DNA from: Thiotrichaceae bacterium
Lineage (GTDB): Bacteria; Pseudomonadota; Gammaproteobacteria; Beggiatoales; Beggiatoaceae
Direction of reading: 5' to 3'
Length of the DNA stretch: 34,436 nucleotides
Assembly (NCBI GenBank): GCA_016745055.1
Contig: JADGDF010000027.1
Location: 1 to 34,436, forward strand
Below the pieces are notes generated by a model. The model was not told the DNA's origin. It did not search any database and worked only from the letters and a program-made list of their open reading frames with translations. A program made the translations under genes and the position numbers. Numbering within the stretch: the first letter of the stretch is position 1; each line of letters starts with the position of its first letter. Shown piece after piece: positions 25,501 through 32,544 of the stretch.

Positions 25501-27358
25501 CACCAGATTTAGTAAACTTTTTAATATCATGTCGGTAAGCATCGCTGACAAACACAAAATCTTTTGTGACTGTAATGCCAAAAGGCAGTTCAAATTTGTC
25601 TACATCACTGCCTCTTTTTCCAAAACTGTATTGATACACCCCCTCTTTCGTAAACACATCAACCGACGCACGAAAACTATCTACAACATAAACATAGTTT
25701 TCATCAACAGTAATCCCTGAAGGTACTATAAAGCCTTGGTATGGAGTATTATGGTTAGCTAATTGTTCCAACTCCCAAAAGGAATTAAGCAAGTACAAAG
25801 GATCATCTAAATTTAGCTGGGACATATCTAAATTATCAATAGCTTTAGGTAAAAATCCCCATTCTTTTATTAGTTGATCTAACTGTTGAGGTGCAAATTT
25901 TTGAACCGAAAAATTACCTAAATTCGTCACATAAATAAACCCATCTTCATCCACAGCAATTCCCATTGGAAATAATAATGAATTTTTTCCAATGATAGAT
26001 ACATCTTCTTTTGAAGCAAGATTTCTTTTAACAACGCGATGATTGAGCATATCTGCCACATAAAGATGACTTTTGGAGTAAGTCATGCCTAAAGGTGTAT
26101 TAAATTGCCGTTCATCACCACTGCCTGAACGCCACTCATGCTCTCCCTGTTCCTTTGTTGCACCATCTTGTGCTAGCGTATATTGTACGATTGAATTATT
26201 AGGGTAACTGTAAATAACATAGGCTTTATCTTGATAAACAGAAACAGCAACAGGTAGTAAAGCATCCTGATTTAAAATGATCTCTGAACCTTGTACACTA
26301 AATAATTCTAGGAGAGACGATTTTAGCAAAAATCTTTCAAAGTTAGCAGAAATATTTTCTTTGATAAATCTATTAATTATATCAATACCAATCTCAGTTA
26401 AACTATTTAACTTGGATATCAAGTTATAGAATTTCGATTGTTTTATCCTATTAATTTTTGTTGTTTCCTTTTGGTTTGAACGGCTGTTCCATTCCGTAAT
26501 AAATTGACCATTTTCATCAAACTTGAGAATACGGTTGTTAAGTCGATCCGCAACATAGACATTATTACCTTCGTCTAACGTAAGATTTTTTGGAAAATTA
26601 AAAGTATCTCTATCACCTAAATCATTACGCTCCCAAGAATTCCAAGTATCATAATACTGAATTCCCTCTTTTGTGACTGAATATCGACGTATTTGATCAG
26701 GTTCGCGGTCTACTAAATATAAATACCCATTACTCCCCATATCCATAGCCAACAAGTGTTTAATTGACCCTTCTGGAGTCTCTGATACATCCCAACTTCC
26801 TAAAACATTACCTTTCAAATCAAATTTAGCAATTTTATGTTTAGGTTTAGCAACCCATTGGTAAGAGTTACTTTGCGTATCAAACTGACGCACTATTTCT
26901 GAGGAGTTTGTGCCTACCACATAAATATTTTCATCGTCATCAACTACTAGGTCACTTCCTCCAACAATTGAACGTAACTCACCAAATTCATTTAATAATT
27001 GGCCATCTAGTGTAAATATACGTATGAAGTGAGAAAAATCTGCGTACCTTCTGCGGTACAACACATAGATTTTGTCATGCTTGATCTCAATTTTTAGCGG
27101 TGCAAAATGTTGATGGCTATCTAATTTCCACTGCGTAATAAAGTAGCCATGAGAATTTAATTTGATGATTGAACCACTATTGGTGTTGGCAAGATAAATA
27201 TTACCGTATTTGTCATTAGCAATATCCATTGCTTCATCAAAATACCAGGGTTGTTCTAAGACAGGAAAGTAATTAGTAAAATGGTAACTTTCTATTGTTT
27301 CAGAACAGGTCGCAGAAGTGGTCAAAAACAGGAAGAAAAATAAATAAACCAGTCTCAT
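22556..27358 (-). CDS. Giant exported NHL-propeller protein with active and degenerate C13/caspase-like domains
   Basis: The protein has 1600 residues, with a signal peptide of about 18-20 (MRLVYLFFFLFLTTSA). Residues 30-725 hold about eleven NHL repeats (LYVADMLNHRVVKRN, IYVTNLGNFSVQKF), fitting two propellers. Residues 730-985 form a clan CD peptidase domain: VIIAGRDGD at 732, a Ca-loop-like DIDGNGLADD at 789-798, catalytic H850 (ISHGIGG) and C912 (YDACYSGSF), and FWGEILNGQ at 952. A beta-rich linker follows (about 1000-1135). Residues 1141-1335 repeat the fold (FKVLIIEN; FWRTIAAGQ at 1289) but have E1219 and S1248 where His and Cys should be. The end (about 1480-1600) has GGFSIRGGP...GQVEMYIV, a beta domain also seen on other large exported proteins. 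GAGG precedes the ATG. Confidence 0.85.
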   Translation of the reverse strand: MRLVYLFFFLFLTTSATCSETIESYHFTNYFPVLEQPWYFDEAMDIANDKYGNIYLANTNSGSIIKLNSHGYFITQWKLDSHQHFAPLKIEIKHDKIYVLYRRRYADFSHFIRIFTLDGQLLNEFGELRSIVGGSDLVVDDDENIYVVGTNSSEIVRQFDTQSNSYQWVAKPKHKIAKFDLKGNVLGSWDVSETPEGSIKHLLAMDMGSNGYLYLVDREPDQIRRYSVTKEGIQYYDTWNSWERNDLGDRDTFNFPKNLTLDEGNNVYVADRLNNRILKFDENGQFITEWNSRSNQKETTKINRIKQSKFYNLISKLNSLTEIGIDIINRFIKENISANFERFLLKSSLLELFSVQGSEIILNQDALLPVAVSVYQDKAYVIYSYPNNSIVQYTLAQDGATKEQGEHEWRSGSGDERQFNTPLGMTYSKSHLYVADMLNHRVVKRNLASKEDVSIIGKNSLLFPMGIAVDEDGFIYVTNLGNFSVQKFAPQQLDQLIKEWGFLPKAIDNLDMSQLNLDDPLYLLNSFWELEQLANHNTPYQGFIVPSGITVDENYVYVVDSFRASVDVFTKEGVYQYSFGKRGSDVDKFELPFGITVTKDFVFVSDAYRHDIKKFTKSGEFIETWQNGPCNNNSRCHQLDFPLDNPLFISSDKQDYIYVSNVETNQIHKLNSKEHGKLAAIWGEKGSYAGQFGRASGIAATADGTQVYVADATYNRIQSFKTGQYFPKQKAVIIAGRDGDVHYNNAMKVNANQAYWVLRSKGFRKEDIYYIAHNEKSTNTKEKNVDNIDIDGNGLADDINGDLTVENVEYAVTQWATKRNKLSQNDDGYLQGEGNIQQDEHSILIYIISHGIGGKDGDEKEIEGEIVLDNVNLDQNLSYSLVKKVLANLGNNEVNKSSPKINYKIQFIYDACYSGSFKELASENKNVDFVITSSSDEKATFSKQGMTFSTLFWGEILNGQTVRQAFKNAENNINSGQKPNITSKNASSDWEIGTPIDVSKNKLKIEAIHLSPPRVDLSNYNSKLNKKLHLDVQISQSSSLPVDVWVTFIPPEISDENIVSTLNESKPIIGMPNLTLYYTQKDTVYNNNIYKGNYSFNHIKTLKNESIHESGTKYTAKVYARQGNHVISESKTFEIVGDRKFKVLIIENQQELEVEKIYAALSYQGYTLNDIDYLSNSPACDILQCERIQPKKATCGNIKSSLSTSYEDAKFLTIYLSTEFLTRCGTEIMAALDELRRKEIPVFVVYYSTYPNNSKSDTFLKSLSSSSTPMADANRMVLGFYNMKLLHLFWRTIAAGQSLNAAILAIKETGSEFKFDFNGDGVADPKLSDDHLGLTTIKQTSNEVFIGSGVRYAVTKDFGNTRRRAPGSFVGLSTRFYVSHSTAYPKAKFSIEGSQLKQVFIGVMGIPKGQDKPLEPIMAVLDESGQQISGVTNNIFNLQPNATYTVNVFPAPNSPPGIGLIAIYDLDLSPSSSLTSLITTAHVGKQPEDYLYGGFSIRGGPARVILQGIGQGMQKQGIQTNLDAHLILRTFPEGNFIVSNQDWKLNTLIDQKAFEKQVVSKINTSDAAIIYYLQEGDYTLEISGEYNSVGTGQVEMYIVR

Positions 27359-27504
27359 AATCTATCCTCATAAATTCACTATTCAATGAATAGCATTGTA
27401 CCTATTAAGGACTAAGATAAGAACTGGTCTACTAAATTAAATTTTGAGGTAAATAAAGCTTGTACTTTCTTTAGAAGAAAATCATTAGCTACTAAGAGAT
27501 ATTC

Positions 27505-27535
27505 AGACCTGACAAGTTTTAATGCTGCCAGGTCT
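27505..27535. repeat. Palindrome AGACCTG...CAGGTCT between erpA and the giant gene
   Basis: Perfect 7-bp arms (27505-27511 and 27529-27535) enclose a 17-nt loop containing a degenerate inner pairing (ACAAG...CTGC). It sits 40-70 bp after the erpA stop, without a T-run on that strand. It resembles the GACCTGACAGGT-type dispersed repeats found in many environmental genomes. Confidence 0.5.
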
Positions 27536-27574
27536 TCAATTATATGGGAGGTATAGACTTTGTTTACAAATTTA

Positions 27575-27928
27575 CTACACAGCAAATGACGAACCACATC
27601 CACATGTGGTATTAGCATTAGGATTACGAATGACAAACTGTGAGCCTTCAAGACCTTCACTGTAATCAATTTCTGCCCCGACCAAATATTGGTAGCTCAT
27701 TGGGTCAACTAACAATTTTACGCCTTGATTTTCAACAACCGTATCTTCTGTTTCCGTTGTTTCTGCAAAGGTAAAACCATACTGAAAACCTGCACAACCA
27801 CCGCCTTGCACAAAAACACGTAGCATTAAATTATCATTGTTTTCTTCTTCAATCAGTTGTTTGACTTTGGAAGCGGCACTATCAGTAAAAATTAAAAGAG
27901 GAGGGATTTCTTCTTCAACAGCATTCAT
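27575..27928 (-). CDS. erpA: Iron-sulfur cluster insertion protein ErpA (A-type carrier)
   Basis: Cytoplasmic A-type carrier that delivers 4Fe-4S clusters to apo-proteins, in E. coli including the isoprenoid enzymes IspG and IspH. The protein has 117 residues. The three cluster-binding cysteines are present: C45 ([11 protein letters not shown]), C109 and C111 (TCGCGSSF). The GFQYGF context and 117-residue length favour ErpA over IscA or SufA, and no isc/suf genes are near. AGGAG lies 9 nt before the ATG. It is divergent from the CHAT gene (96 bp between) and lies upstream of the giant caspase-like gene with 216 bp between. Confidence 0.93.
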   Translation of the reverse strand: MNAVEEEIPPLLIFTDSAASKVKQLIEEENNDNLMLRVFVQGGGCAGFQYGFTFAETTETEDTVVENQGVKLLVDPMSYQYLVGAEIDYSEGLEGSQFVIRNPNANTTCGCGSSFAV

Positions 27929-28010
27929 AGCACATTACTCCTGGGTAAAAATAAGTAAGAAGTTATCATGCGGTTAATAACCAACAAATTCAATACCTTC
28001 AAATTTATAT

Positions 28011-28016
28011 TATAAT
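28011..28016 (+). promoter_or_regulatory. TATAAT box immediately before the CHAT gene start
   Basis: A perfect -10 box ends 8 bp before the ATG at 28025. Transcription from it would begin within a base or two of the start codon, giving a leaderless message. No good -35 is seen (ATTCAA at 17 bp). Confidence 0.3.
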
Positions 28017-28024
28017 AACATGTC

Positions 28025-29704
28025 ATGATTGAATTTACCCCTTTTGTTATCCAACCGCAAGCTAAACACTTTGCAAACCAACAAAATTTATATCTGCTTG
28101 TTCAACAACTAACGCATTGCTATCGCACGCATCAAGTTCAATATAGTTTGTTACAAGAAATAGGTTATCTTTTGTGGCAAACACTTCACATAGATTTACC
28201 TTTTATTCATGCGTATCAATTGCATAAAAAATTAGCATTATGCATTGAAAGTGACAATCCTTTTATTCAAGGCTTACCTTGGGAAAGTCTTTATCACCCT
28301 GAATTAGGTTTTTTAGGTAAACATCCAGATTTTACTTTATCCCGTTTGCTACCTGGCCAATCAGCCACACAACAACAAATCAAACCGCCACTCAGAATTT
28401 TATTATTCACAATTCCGCATCCAGAATTATTTTTTGAAGAAGAGCAATGCCAATTGTTAGAAATTTTATCACCTTGGATAGCACAAGGTCTAATTTATTT
28501 ACGTATCATGGATGATGGCTGTTTTTCAACCCTTTTCAAACAGCTCCATACGCAAATTTGGGACATCGTTTTTATCAGTGGTCATGCTCAATTCAAAAAT
28601 GGTCAAACTTTATTCAAATTTGGAGATAAATCCTTTCAATTAACCGATTTATTTCAAACGCAGCAAATTGCTTGTATTGTATTTGCTGCCTGTGAAACAG
28701 CTTACACAGATGGCCATTCATATAGTTTAGCGGCACAATTAGTCAATAAAAATATACCGCATGCGATTGGTATGCAAGCAAACTTACTAGACAGAGCAGG
28801 CACCTTATTTGTTAAACATTTTTGTGATGATTTACTGCAACATGGACGTTTAGATAAAGCCACCCAACACGCTCGTCAAGCGATGACTCAACTACTGAAA
28901 AAAAATGAAATTTGGCAGGCAGCAACGGATTTAAGCATAGGCCAATGGTGTTTACCTGTGTTGTATAGCATGATGCCCACTGTGCCTTTATTTTATAATT
29001 TTAAAAATCCTATGCCTCACAAGACTAGATTTTACTCTCTAGGACAGGCGATTGATTTACCAAAAATATTAATTGGGCGTCGAAATAGCTTAAACACCTT
29101 AAAAAATAAAGTATCCAGTTGTAAAGTTAATAAATTATGGGTATATGGCGTTGGTGGCGTTGGGAAAACAGCTTTAGTCAATCAACTAGTGAAGCAGTTA
29201 CAAAATTATCAGATTTTAATTTATTCGGAAAATGAAAAATATTTGTTACACACTGAACTATACCAATATTTTAAACTCTCTAAAAATTCTAGTTGGCACA
29301 ATATTATTGAAAAGCTAGAGCAAAAAAATTGCTTACTTTGGTTAGATAATATACCCATAGATGGTTATCAAGGATTATTTGACATTTTATCAAAAATAAC
29401 TTTACAAAAATTAATAATTATCGTTACTGCAAGACAAAAAAATAATAAAACTAATCATTTTTTTGAATATGTATTAAAACGACCTACTTATGAAAGCTTT
29501 CAAAAATATGTGCATTATTTAAGTTTGCCTTATGAAAAAGTACAAATACAGTTAATGTATAAACTATTCAATGGTAATTTCAAAGGTGTGCAATTACTTC
29601 AAACTTTGCCTTATCAACTAACAGGCCAAGCATTTACCCAGCAATTATTGGTAGTTAAACGTTATTTGCAAAGTTATCAAAAAAATAGGCATCATCAGCT
29701 TTAA
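28025..29704 (+). CDS. CHAT-domain peptidase fused to a STAND-type P-loop NTPase, no C-terminal repeats
   Basis: The protein has 559 residues and is cytoplasmic. The CHAT (caspase-like, clan CD) domain covers about 60-325, with catalytic H187 (FISGHAQ) and C223 (VFAACETA) and the typical IGMQANLLDRAGTLFVKHF region. A P-loop NTPase follows: Walker A YGVGGVGKT ending at K381-T382, Walker B LLWLDN with D441, then IIVTARQ, as in NB-ARC/NACHT proteins. STAND proteins normally continue into TPR, WD40 or LRR sensors; here the chain stops about 90 residues after the NTPase core. Relatives act in cell death or phage defence, which is only a hypothesis here. The only start has no Shine-Dalgarno, and TATAAT ends 8 bp before it. 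Confidence 0.85.
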   Translation: MIEFTPFVIQPQAKHFANQQNLYLLVQQLTHCYRTHQVQYSLLQEIGYLLWQTLHIDLPFIHAYQLHKKLALCIESDNPFIQGLPWESLYHPELGFLGKHPDFTLSRLLPGQSATQQQIKPPLRILLFTIPHPELFFEEEQCQLLEILSPWIAQGLIYLRIMDDGCFSTLFKQLHTQIWDIVFISGHAQFKNGQTLFKFGDKSFQLTDLFQTQQIACIVFAACETAYTDGHSYSLAAQLVNKNIPHAIGMQANLLDRAGTLFVKHFCDDLLQHGRLDKATQHARQAMTQLLKKNEIWQAATDLSIGQWCLPVLYSMMPTVPLFYNFKNPMPHKTRFYSLGQAIDLPKILIGRRNSLNTLKNKVSSCKVNKLWVYGVGGVGKTALVNQLVKQLQNYQILIYSENEKYLLHTELYQYFKLSKNSSWHNIIEKLEQKNCLLWLDNIPIDGYQGLFDILSKITLQKLIIIVTARQKNNKTNHFFEYVLKRPTYESFQKYVHYLSLPYEKVQIQLMYKLFNGNFKGVQLLQTLPYQLTGQAFTQQLLVVKRYLQSYQKNRHHQL

Positions 29705-29750
29705 CTTGCACTTAAGCTGTGAGAAATTTTGAGAATAATGAGCGGAAGTA

Positions 29751-29779
29751 TTTACTCAAAATAAAAAAGTCACTATAAT
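29751..29779 (+). promoter_or_regulatory. Sigma-70 promoter candidate upstream of tRNA-Leu (distal)
   Basis: TTTACT, a 17-nt spacer and TATAAT (29774-29779) form a good promoter that would give about 120 nt of leader before the tRNA. Confidence 0.5.
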
Positions 29780-29863
29780 GCCTGCTGAAGTAAATTGTTG
29801 TTTTCACTTCTCAGATTAGCCTGTCCATACTTTAACAGTTGGATACTAAGAGTGTGTAGCCCC

Positions 29864-29892
29864 TTTTATAAATGAAAGGGATTCTTTATAAT
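29864..29892 (+). promoter_or_regulatory. Sigma-70 promoter candidate upstream of tRNA-Leu (proximal)
   Basis: A perfect TATAAT (29887-29892) with a weak -35 TTTTAT 17 nt earlier. It would start transcription about 7 nt before the tRNA, the more usual geometry for a lone tRNA gene. CCCTTT...AAAGGG (29861-29880) forms a small hairpin over the -35. Confidence 0.4.
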
Positions 29893-29905
29893 AAAGTTTT
29901 ACAAC

Positions 29906-29989
29906 GCCGGGGTGGCGAAACTGGTAGACGCGCCAGACTCAAAATCTGGTGATGGTAACATCGTGTCGGTTCGAGTCCGACCCTCGGCA
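29906..29989 (+). tRNA. tRNA-Leu (anticodon CAA)
   Basis: The acceptor stem GCCGGGG pairs with CCTCGGC (29982-29988, one G-U), with discriminator A at 29989. The anticodon arm CCAGA/TCTGG holds loop CTCAAAA, giving CAA at 29940-29942, which reads UUG. A long variable arm (GATGGTAACATC) and GGTTCGAGTCC T-loop confirm class II Leu. CCA is not encoded: the gene is followed by TAAA. Confidence 0.97.
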
Positions 29990-30211
29990 TAAACTCGTTA
30001 TGAAATGAAAGTGACTCTAAATAAGGTTTAACATCTAGGCGGCTGGTGGGAATTTCATTTTAGACGCATATCATTTGTTAAGCTGATTCTTTTCCATTGT
30101 TAATACTATGGCATTTTGCAAACACCATCCAATGCTAGTAGCCTTAAGGCTTTTCCTTCCTGACGAATTCTGTGATCACTGCATTGTCATAACATTGCTG
30201 GGTGCCTAATT

Positions 30212-30877
30212 GTGTTTATTGAATACACTTTTACAATGGATGATGGTAAGGTATTACATTACCATGTTGATTTTACGCGATCTCGTAAAGAAGTCTTATC
30301 TGATGTACCTGATTGGACAAAATTAGATTTTCATCAATGTCCTAATTGTCCATTGATACCAGAAGAATATTCTCATTGTCCTGTTGGTGTTGATGCTTAT
30401 GAAATTCTACTCGGCTTCGCGGATATCTTATCTTGTAATGACGTTGATATCCATGTAAAAACCCCAGAACGTGAATACTTTAAACGCACTGATGCTCAAA
30501 CAGGTTTAAGAGCAATCATTGGTTTTGTGATGGCGAGCAGCGAATGTCCTATCCTTTCTTCAATGCGCGGTATGGCTTATTATCATTTGCCATTTGCATC
30601 AATGGATGAAACAGTTTTTCGGGTGACCTCTTCTTACTTACTCCATCAATATTACGTACACAAACAAAACGGTACGCCAATGGATTTAGAATTTGAAGGC
30701 TTAAAGCAACGCTTCAAAGAAACCCAAACGGTTAATTATCACTTTCTTGAACGCATTCGTGCGGCAAGTGAGGCTGATTCAAACTTGAATGTATTGGCTA
30801 CCTTGTTTACGATCTCATCTATGTTATCTCTTTCTTTAGAACGTCATCTTAAAGAGATTGAGCACTTATTTATTTAA
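30212..30877 (+). CDS. Conserved protein of unknown function with CPNCPL motif (DUF6901-like)
   Basis: The protein has 221 residues and no signal peptide. Near the start are HQCPNCPL (C43, C46) and HCPVG (C56), and later SSECPIL with a fourth Cys near 112, which together could bind a metal. The sections LSCNDVDIHVKTPER, YHLPFASMDETVFR and YLLHQYY recall a widespread proteobacterial family I know as DUF6901; the number is from memory. No catalytic role is known to me. GTG at 30212 is taken as start because relatives begin just before the YxFTxxDG segment; its ribosome site (GGGTG) is weak. The 3' end overlaps the convergent HAD gene by 12 bp. Confidence 0.8.
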   Translation: MFIEYTFTMDDGKVLHYHVDFTRSRKEVLSDVPDWTKLDFHQCPNCPLIPEEYSHCPVGVDAYEILLGFADILSCNDVDIHVKTPEREYFKRTDAQTGLRAIIGFVMASSECPILSSMRGMAYYHLPFASMDETVFRVTSSYLLHQYYVHKQNGTPMDLEFEGLKQRFKETQTVNYHFLERIRAASEADSNLNVLATLFTISSMLSLSLERHLKEIEHLFI

Positions 30878-31465
30878 ACGAAAATATGTGTAGAGCTGCA
30901 CATAACGACGTTCCATAAATCGTAAGGTCGTAAAAAAAGCTTCAGCAATCGGGCGTTTGGTTAAATTAGTATAAGGTGAGGTTACATAAACCACTTGGGT
31001 TTGTGCAATGCATGCCGCCAATACGCCTGTGAGCAACCTGTCATCCACCAACGCAATTTCATGGGCTAATTTCCCACTCAATTGTTTTACTTTATTTAAT
31101 CCTTCTGGGTAAGGTTTTTTAGCAACATTTGTGATACAATAAACCTGTGGGTACTTGCTTTGAAAGTGGTTTAAGCGGTGATGAAACGGCTTATTTGAAA
31201 GCAAAAATACTTGCTCAAAATAAGTGCTACAGGTTTGTAGCCACACCAAAATTTTGGTTGTAGGTTGAATTTCTCCATGAGCCGCTAGTACTCCGTCAAA
31301 ATCAAGCACCAATACCTTAATACCCATATTTTTTAGTTTTTGTAGAGATATTTGCGCTGTAGAAAAATGGGTCGGTGTTTTTAAATAGATATTCGCCAGT
31401 TCTTGTCGATAGCGATAACTCATCTGTAAAGTATAAATAATACGTTGACTAAATTTAAAGATCAT
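30866..31465 (-). CDS. YqeG-like HAD-superfamily phosphatase
   Basis: The protein has 199 residues. HAD motif I is D55-x-D57 (VLDFDGVLA), motif II is S90 (FLLSNKP), Lys of motif III lies in VAKKPYP (116-117) and motif IV is D141-D142 (LVDDRLLTG). The layout without a large cap fits the HAD-IIIA group (YqeG, phosphatidylglycerophosphate phosphatase GEP4 relatives). That would suit a gene close to pgsA, which makes phosphatidylglycerophosphate, but the substrate is inferred. AAGGAG is 13 nt before the ATG. Its start codon overlaps that of the divergent HPt gene; an alternative start is the ATG at 31426. Confidence 0.82.
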   Translation of the reverse strand: MIFKFSQRIIYTLQMSYRYRQELANIYLKTPTHFSTAQISLQKLKNMGIKVLVLDFDGVLAAHGEIQPTTKILVWLQTCSTYFEQVFLLSNKPFHHRLNHFQSKYPQVYCITNVAKKPYPEGLNKVKQLSGKLAHEIALVDDRLLTGVLAACIAQTQVVYVTSPYTNLTKRPIAEAFFTTLRFMERRYVQLYTYFRLNK

Positions 31466-31829
31466 GATGACAACTCAACTCCTTGACCTTGATATTCTAA
31501 CAAAATTTGAAAAACATACTCCACCTAACATTATCCCTAAAATTGTGGCAATGTTTTTCAGTGAAATTAAAACTCGTTATGAGAAGCTTGTTCAAGCTGC
31601 TGAACAAGAAGATATGGATAAATTGGAAAGGGAAGCACATGCTTTTAAAGGAAGTGCAGGCGCGTTAGGTGCTAAAAAGCTGCATGAAGTGGCGATCAAA
31701 TTAGAAGATGCGGCTAATAATCAACATATACAAGAAATTAATCAACTATTAAATAGCCTGCCAACATTAATTGATGACTCAATTGCCGCGCTAAAATTTT
31801 ACTTCCAACATATTGAATTACTTGAATAG
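31464..31829 (+). CDS. HPt (histidine phosphotransfer) domain protein
   Basis: Single-domain phosphorelay carrier of 121 residues. The four-helix HPt signature is REAHAFKGSAGALGA with phospho-acceptor H59, followed by LHEVAIKLEDAA. It shuttles phosphate between receiver domains of hybrid kinases and response regulators in the cytoplasm. The two hybrid kinases at 15.8-18.5 kb lack an obvious HPt and are possible partners, as an inference. Starts at the ATG at 31464 or 31467; neither has a good ribosome site. The start overlaps the ATG of the HAD gene on the other strand, so its promoter must lie inside that gene. Confidence 0.9.
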   Translation: MMTTQLLDLDILTKFEKHTPPNIIPKIVAMFFSEIKTRYEKLVQAAEQEDMDKLEREAHAFKGSAGALGAKKLHEVAIKLEDAANNQHIQEINQLLNSLPTLIDDSIAALKFYFQHIELLE

Positions 31830-31839
31830 TACAACGCAA

Positions 31840-32400
31840 CTAATCCTGCTCGCTATTTATTAGGGAAGGTAATGCTGCTTTTAAGTATACTGTCATTGAC
31901 CACAAAGTTAAAAGCGCCGCAATGTAGAGTAAAATATAACCCATTTCATAAATCGGCAATCCCAATAAGGGTTCGCGATACAGTAACATCAAAAGTGCGA
32001 CCATTTGTGAGGTTGTTTTTACTTTACCCACATAAGAAACAGCTACTTGGGTACGCTGTCCCAATTCTGCCATCCATTCTCTCAAAGCAGAAACGGTAAT
32101 TTCTCTGCCAATAATCACAGCCGCAGGAATAGCCATCCAAGGCGTTGGATCACTTTGTACTAGTAAAACCAAGGCAAAAGCAACAATTAGCTTATCTGCC
32201 ACAGGGTCAAGAAATGCACCAAACGCAGAAGTTTGTTGCCATTTTCGCGCTAAGTAACCATCTAACCAATCGGTTGCTGCCGCTAATGCAAAAACTGCTG
32301 TTGTGAGCACATTTACCCAGGAAAGTGGTAGGTAAAATGCGATAATAAAAACGGGTATCAGAAAGATACGTAACAGTGTTAATAAATTTGGTATATTCAC
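31840..32400 (-). CDS. pgsA: CDP-diacylglycerol-glycerol-3-phosphate 3-phosphatidyl-transferase
   Basis: Inner-membrane enzyme that makes phosphatidylglycerophosphate, the committed step to phosphatidylglycerol and cardiolipin. The protein has 186 residues with several membrane helices. The CDP-alcohol transferase motif is complete: D44-x2-D47-G48-x2-A51-R52-x8-G61-x3-D65-x3-D69. The start is a GTG, giving the family N-terminus [17 protein letters not shown]. It ends 10 bp from the convergent HPt gene, leaving no room for a separate terminator. argG lies 144 bp upstream. Confidence 0.95.
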   Translation of the reverse strand: MNIPNLLTLLRIFLIPVFIIAFYLPLSWVNVLTTAVFALAAATDWLDGYLARKWQQTSAFGAFLDPVADKLIVAFALVLLVQSDPTPWMAIPAAVIIGREITVSALREWMAELGQRTQVAVSYVGKVKTTSQMVALLMLLYREPLLGLPIYEMGYILLYIAALLTLWSMTVYLKAALPSLINSEQD

Positions 32401-32544
32401 GGTGCTCAGAAATAGTGTGATGAAATTATATTTTCTCGCGCCTAATATTAAATTGATTCAGGGAGTGCAAAACTTATTTTGTAAAATGAATCTTGCATTC
32501 CTTTCGTCTGTAAGGTAAGAGAAAAGCGCATGAGCGCATCAAAA

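Noticed and set aside
27412-27669. 85-codon minus-strand frame overlapping the end of erpA
   Set aside because: Runs out of frame over the conserved erpA C-terminus and a palindrome; a shadow.
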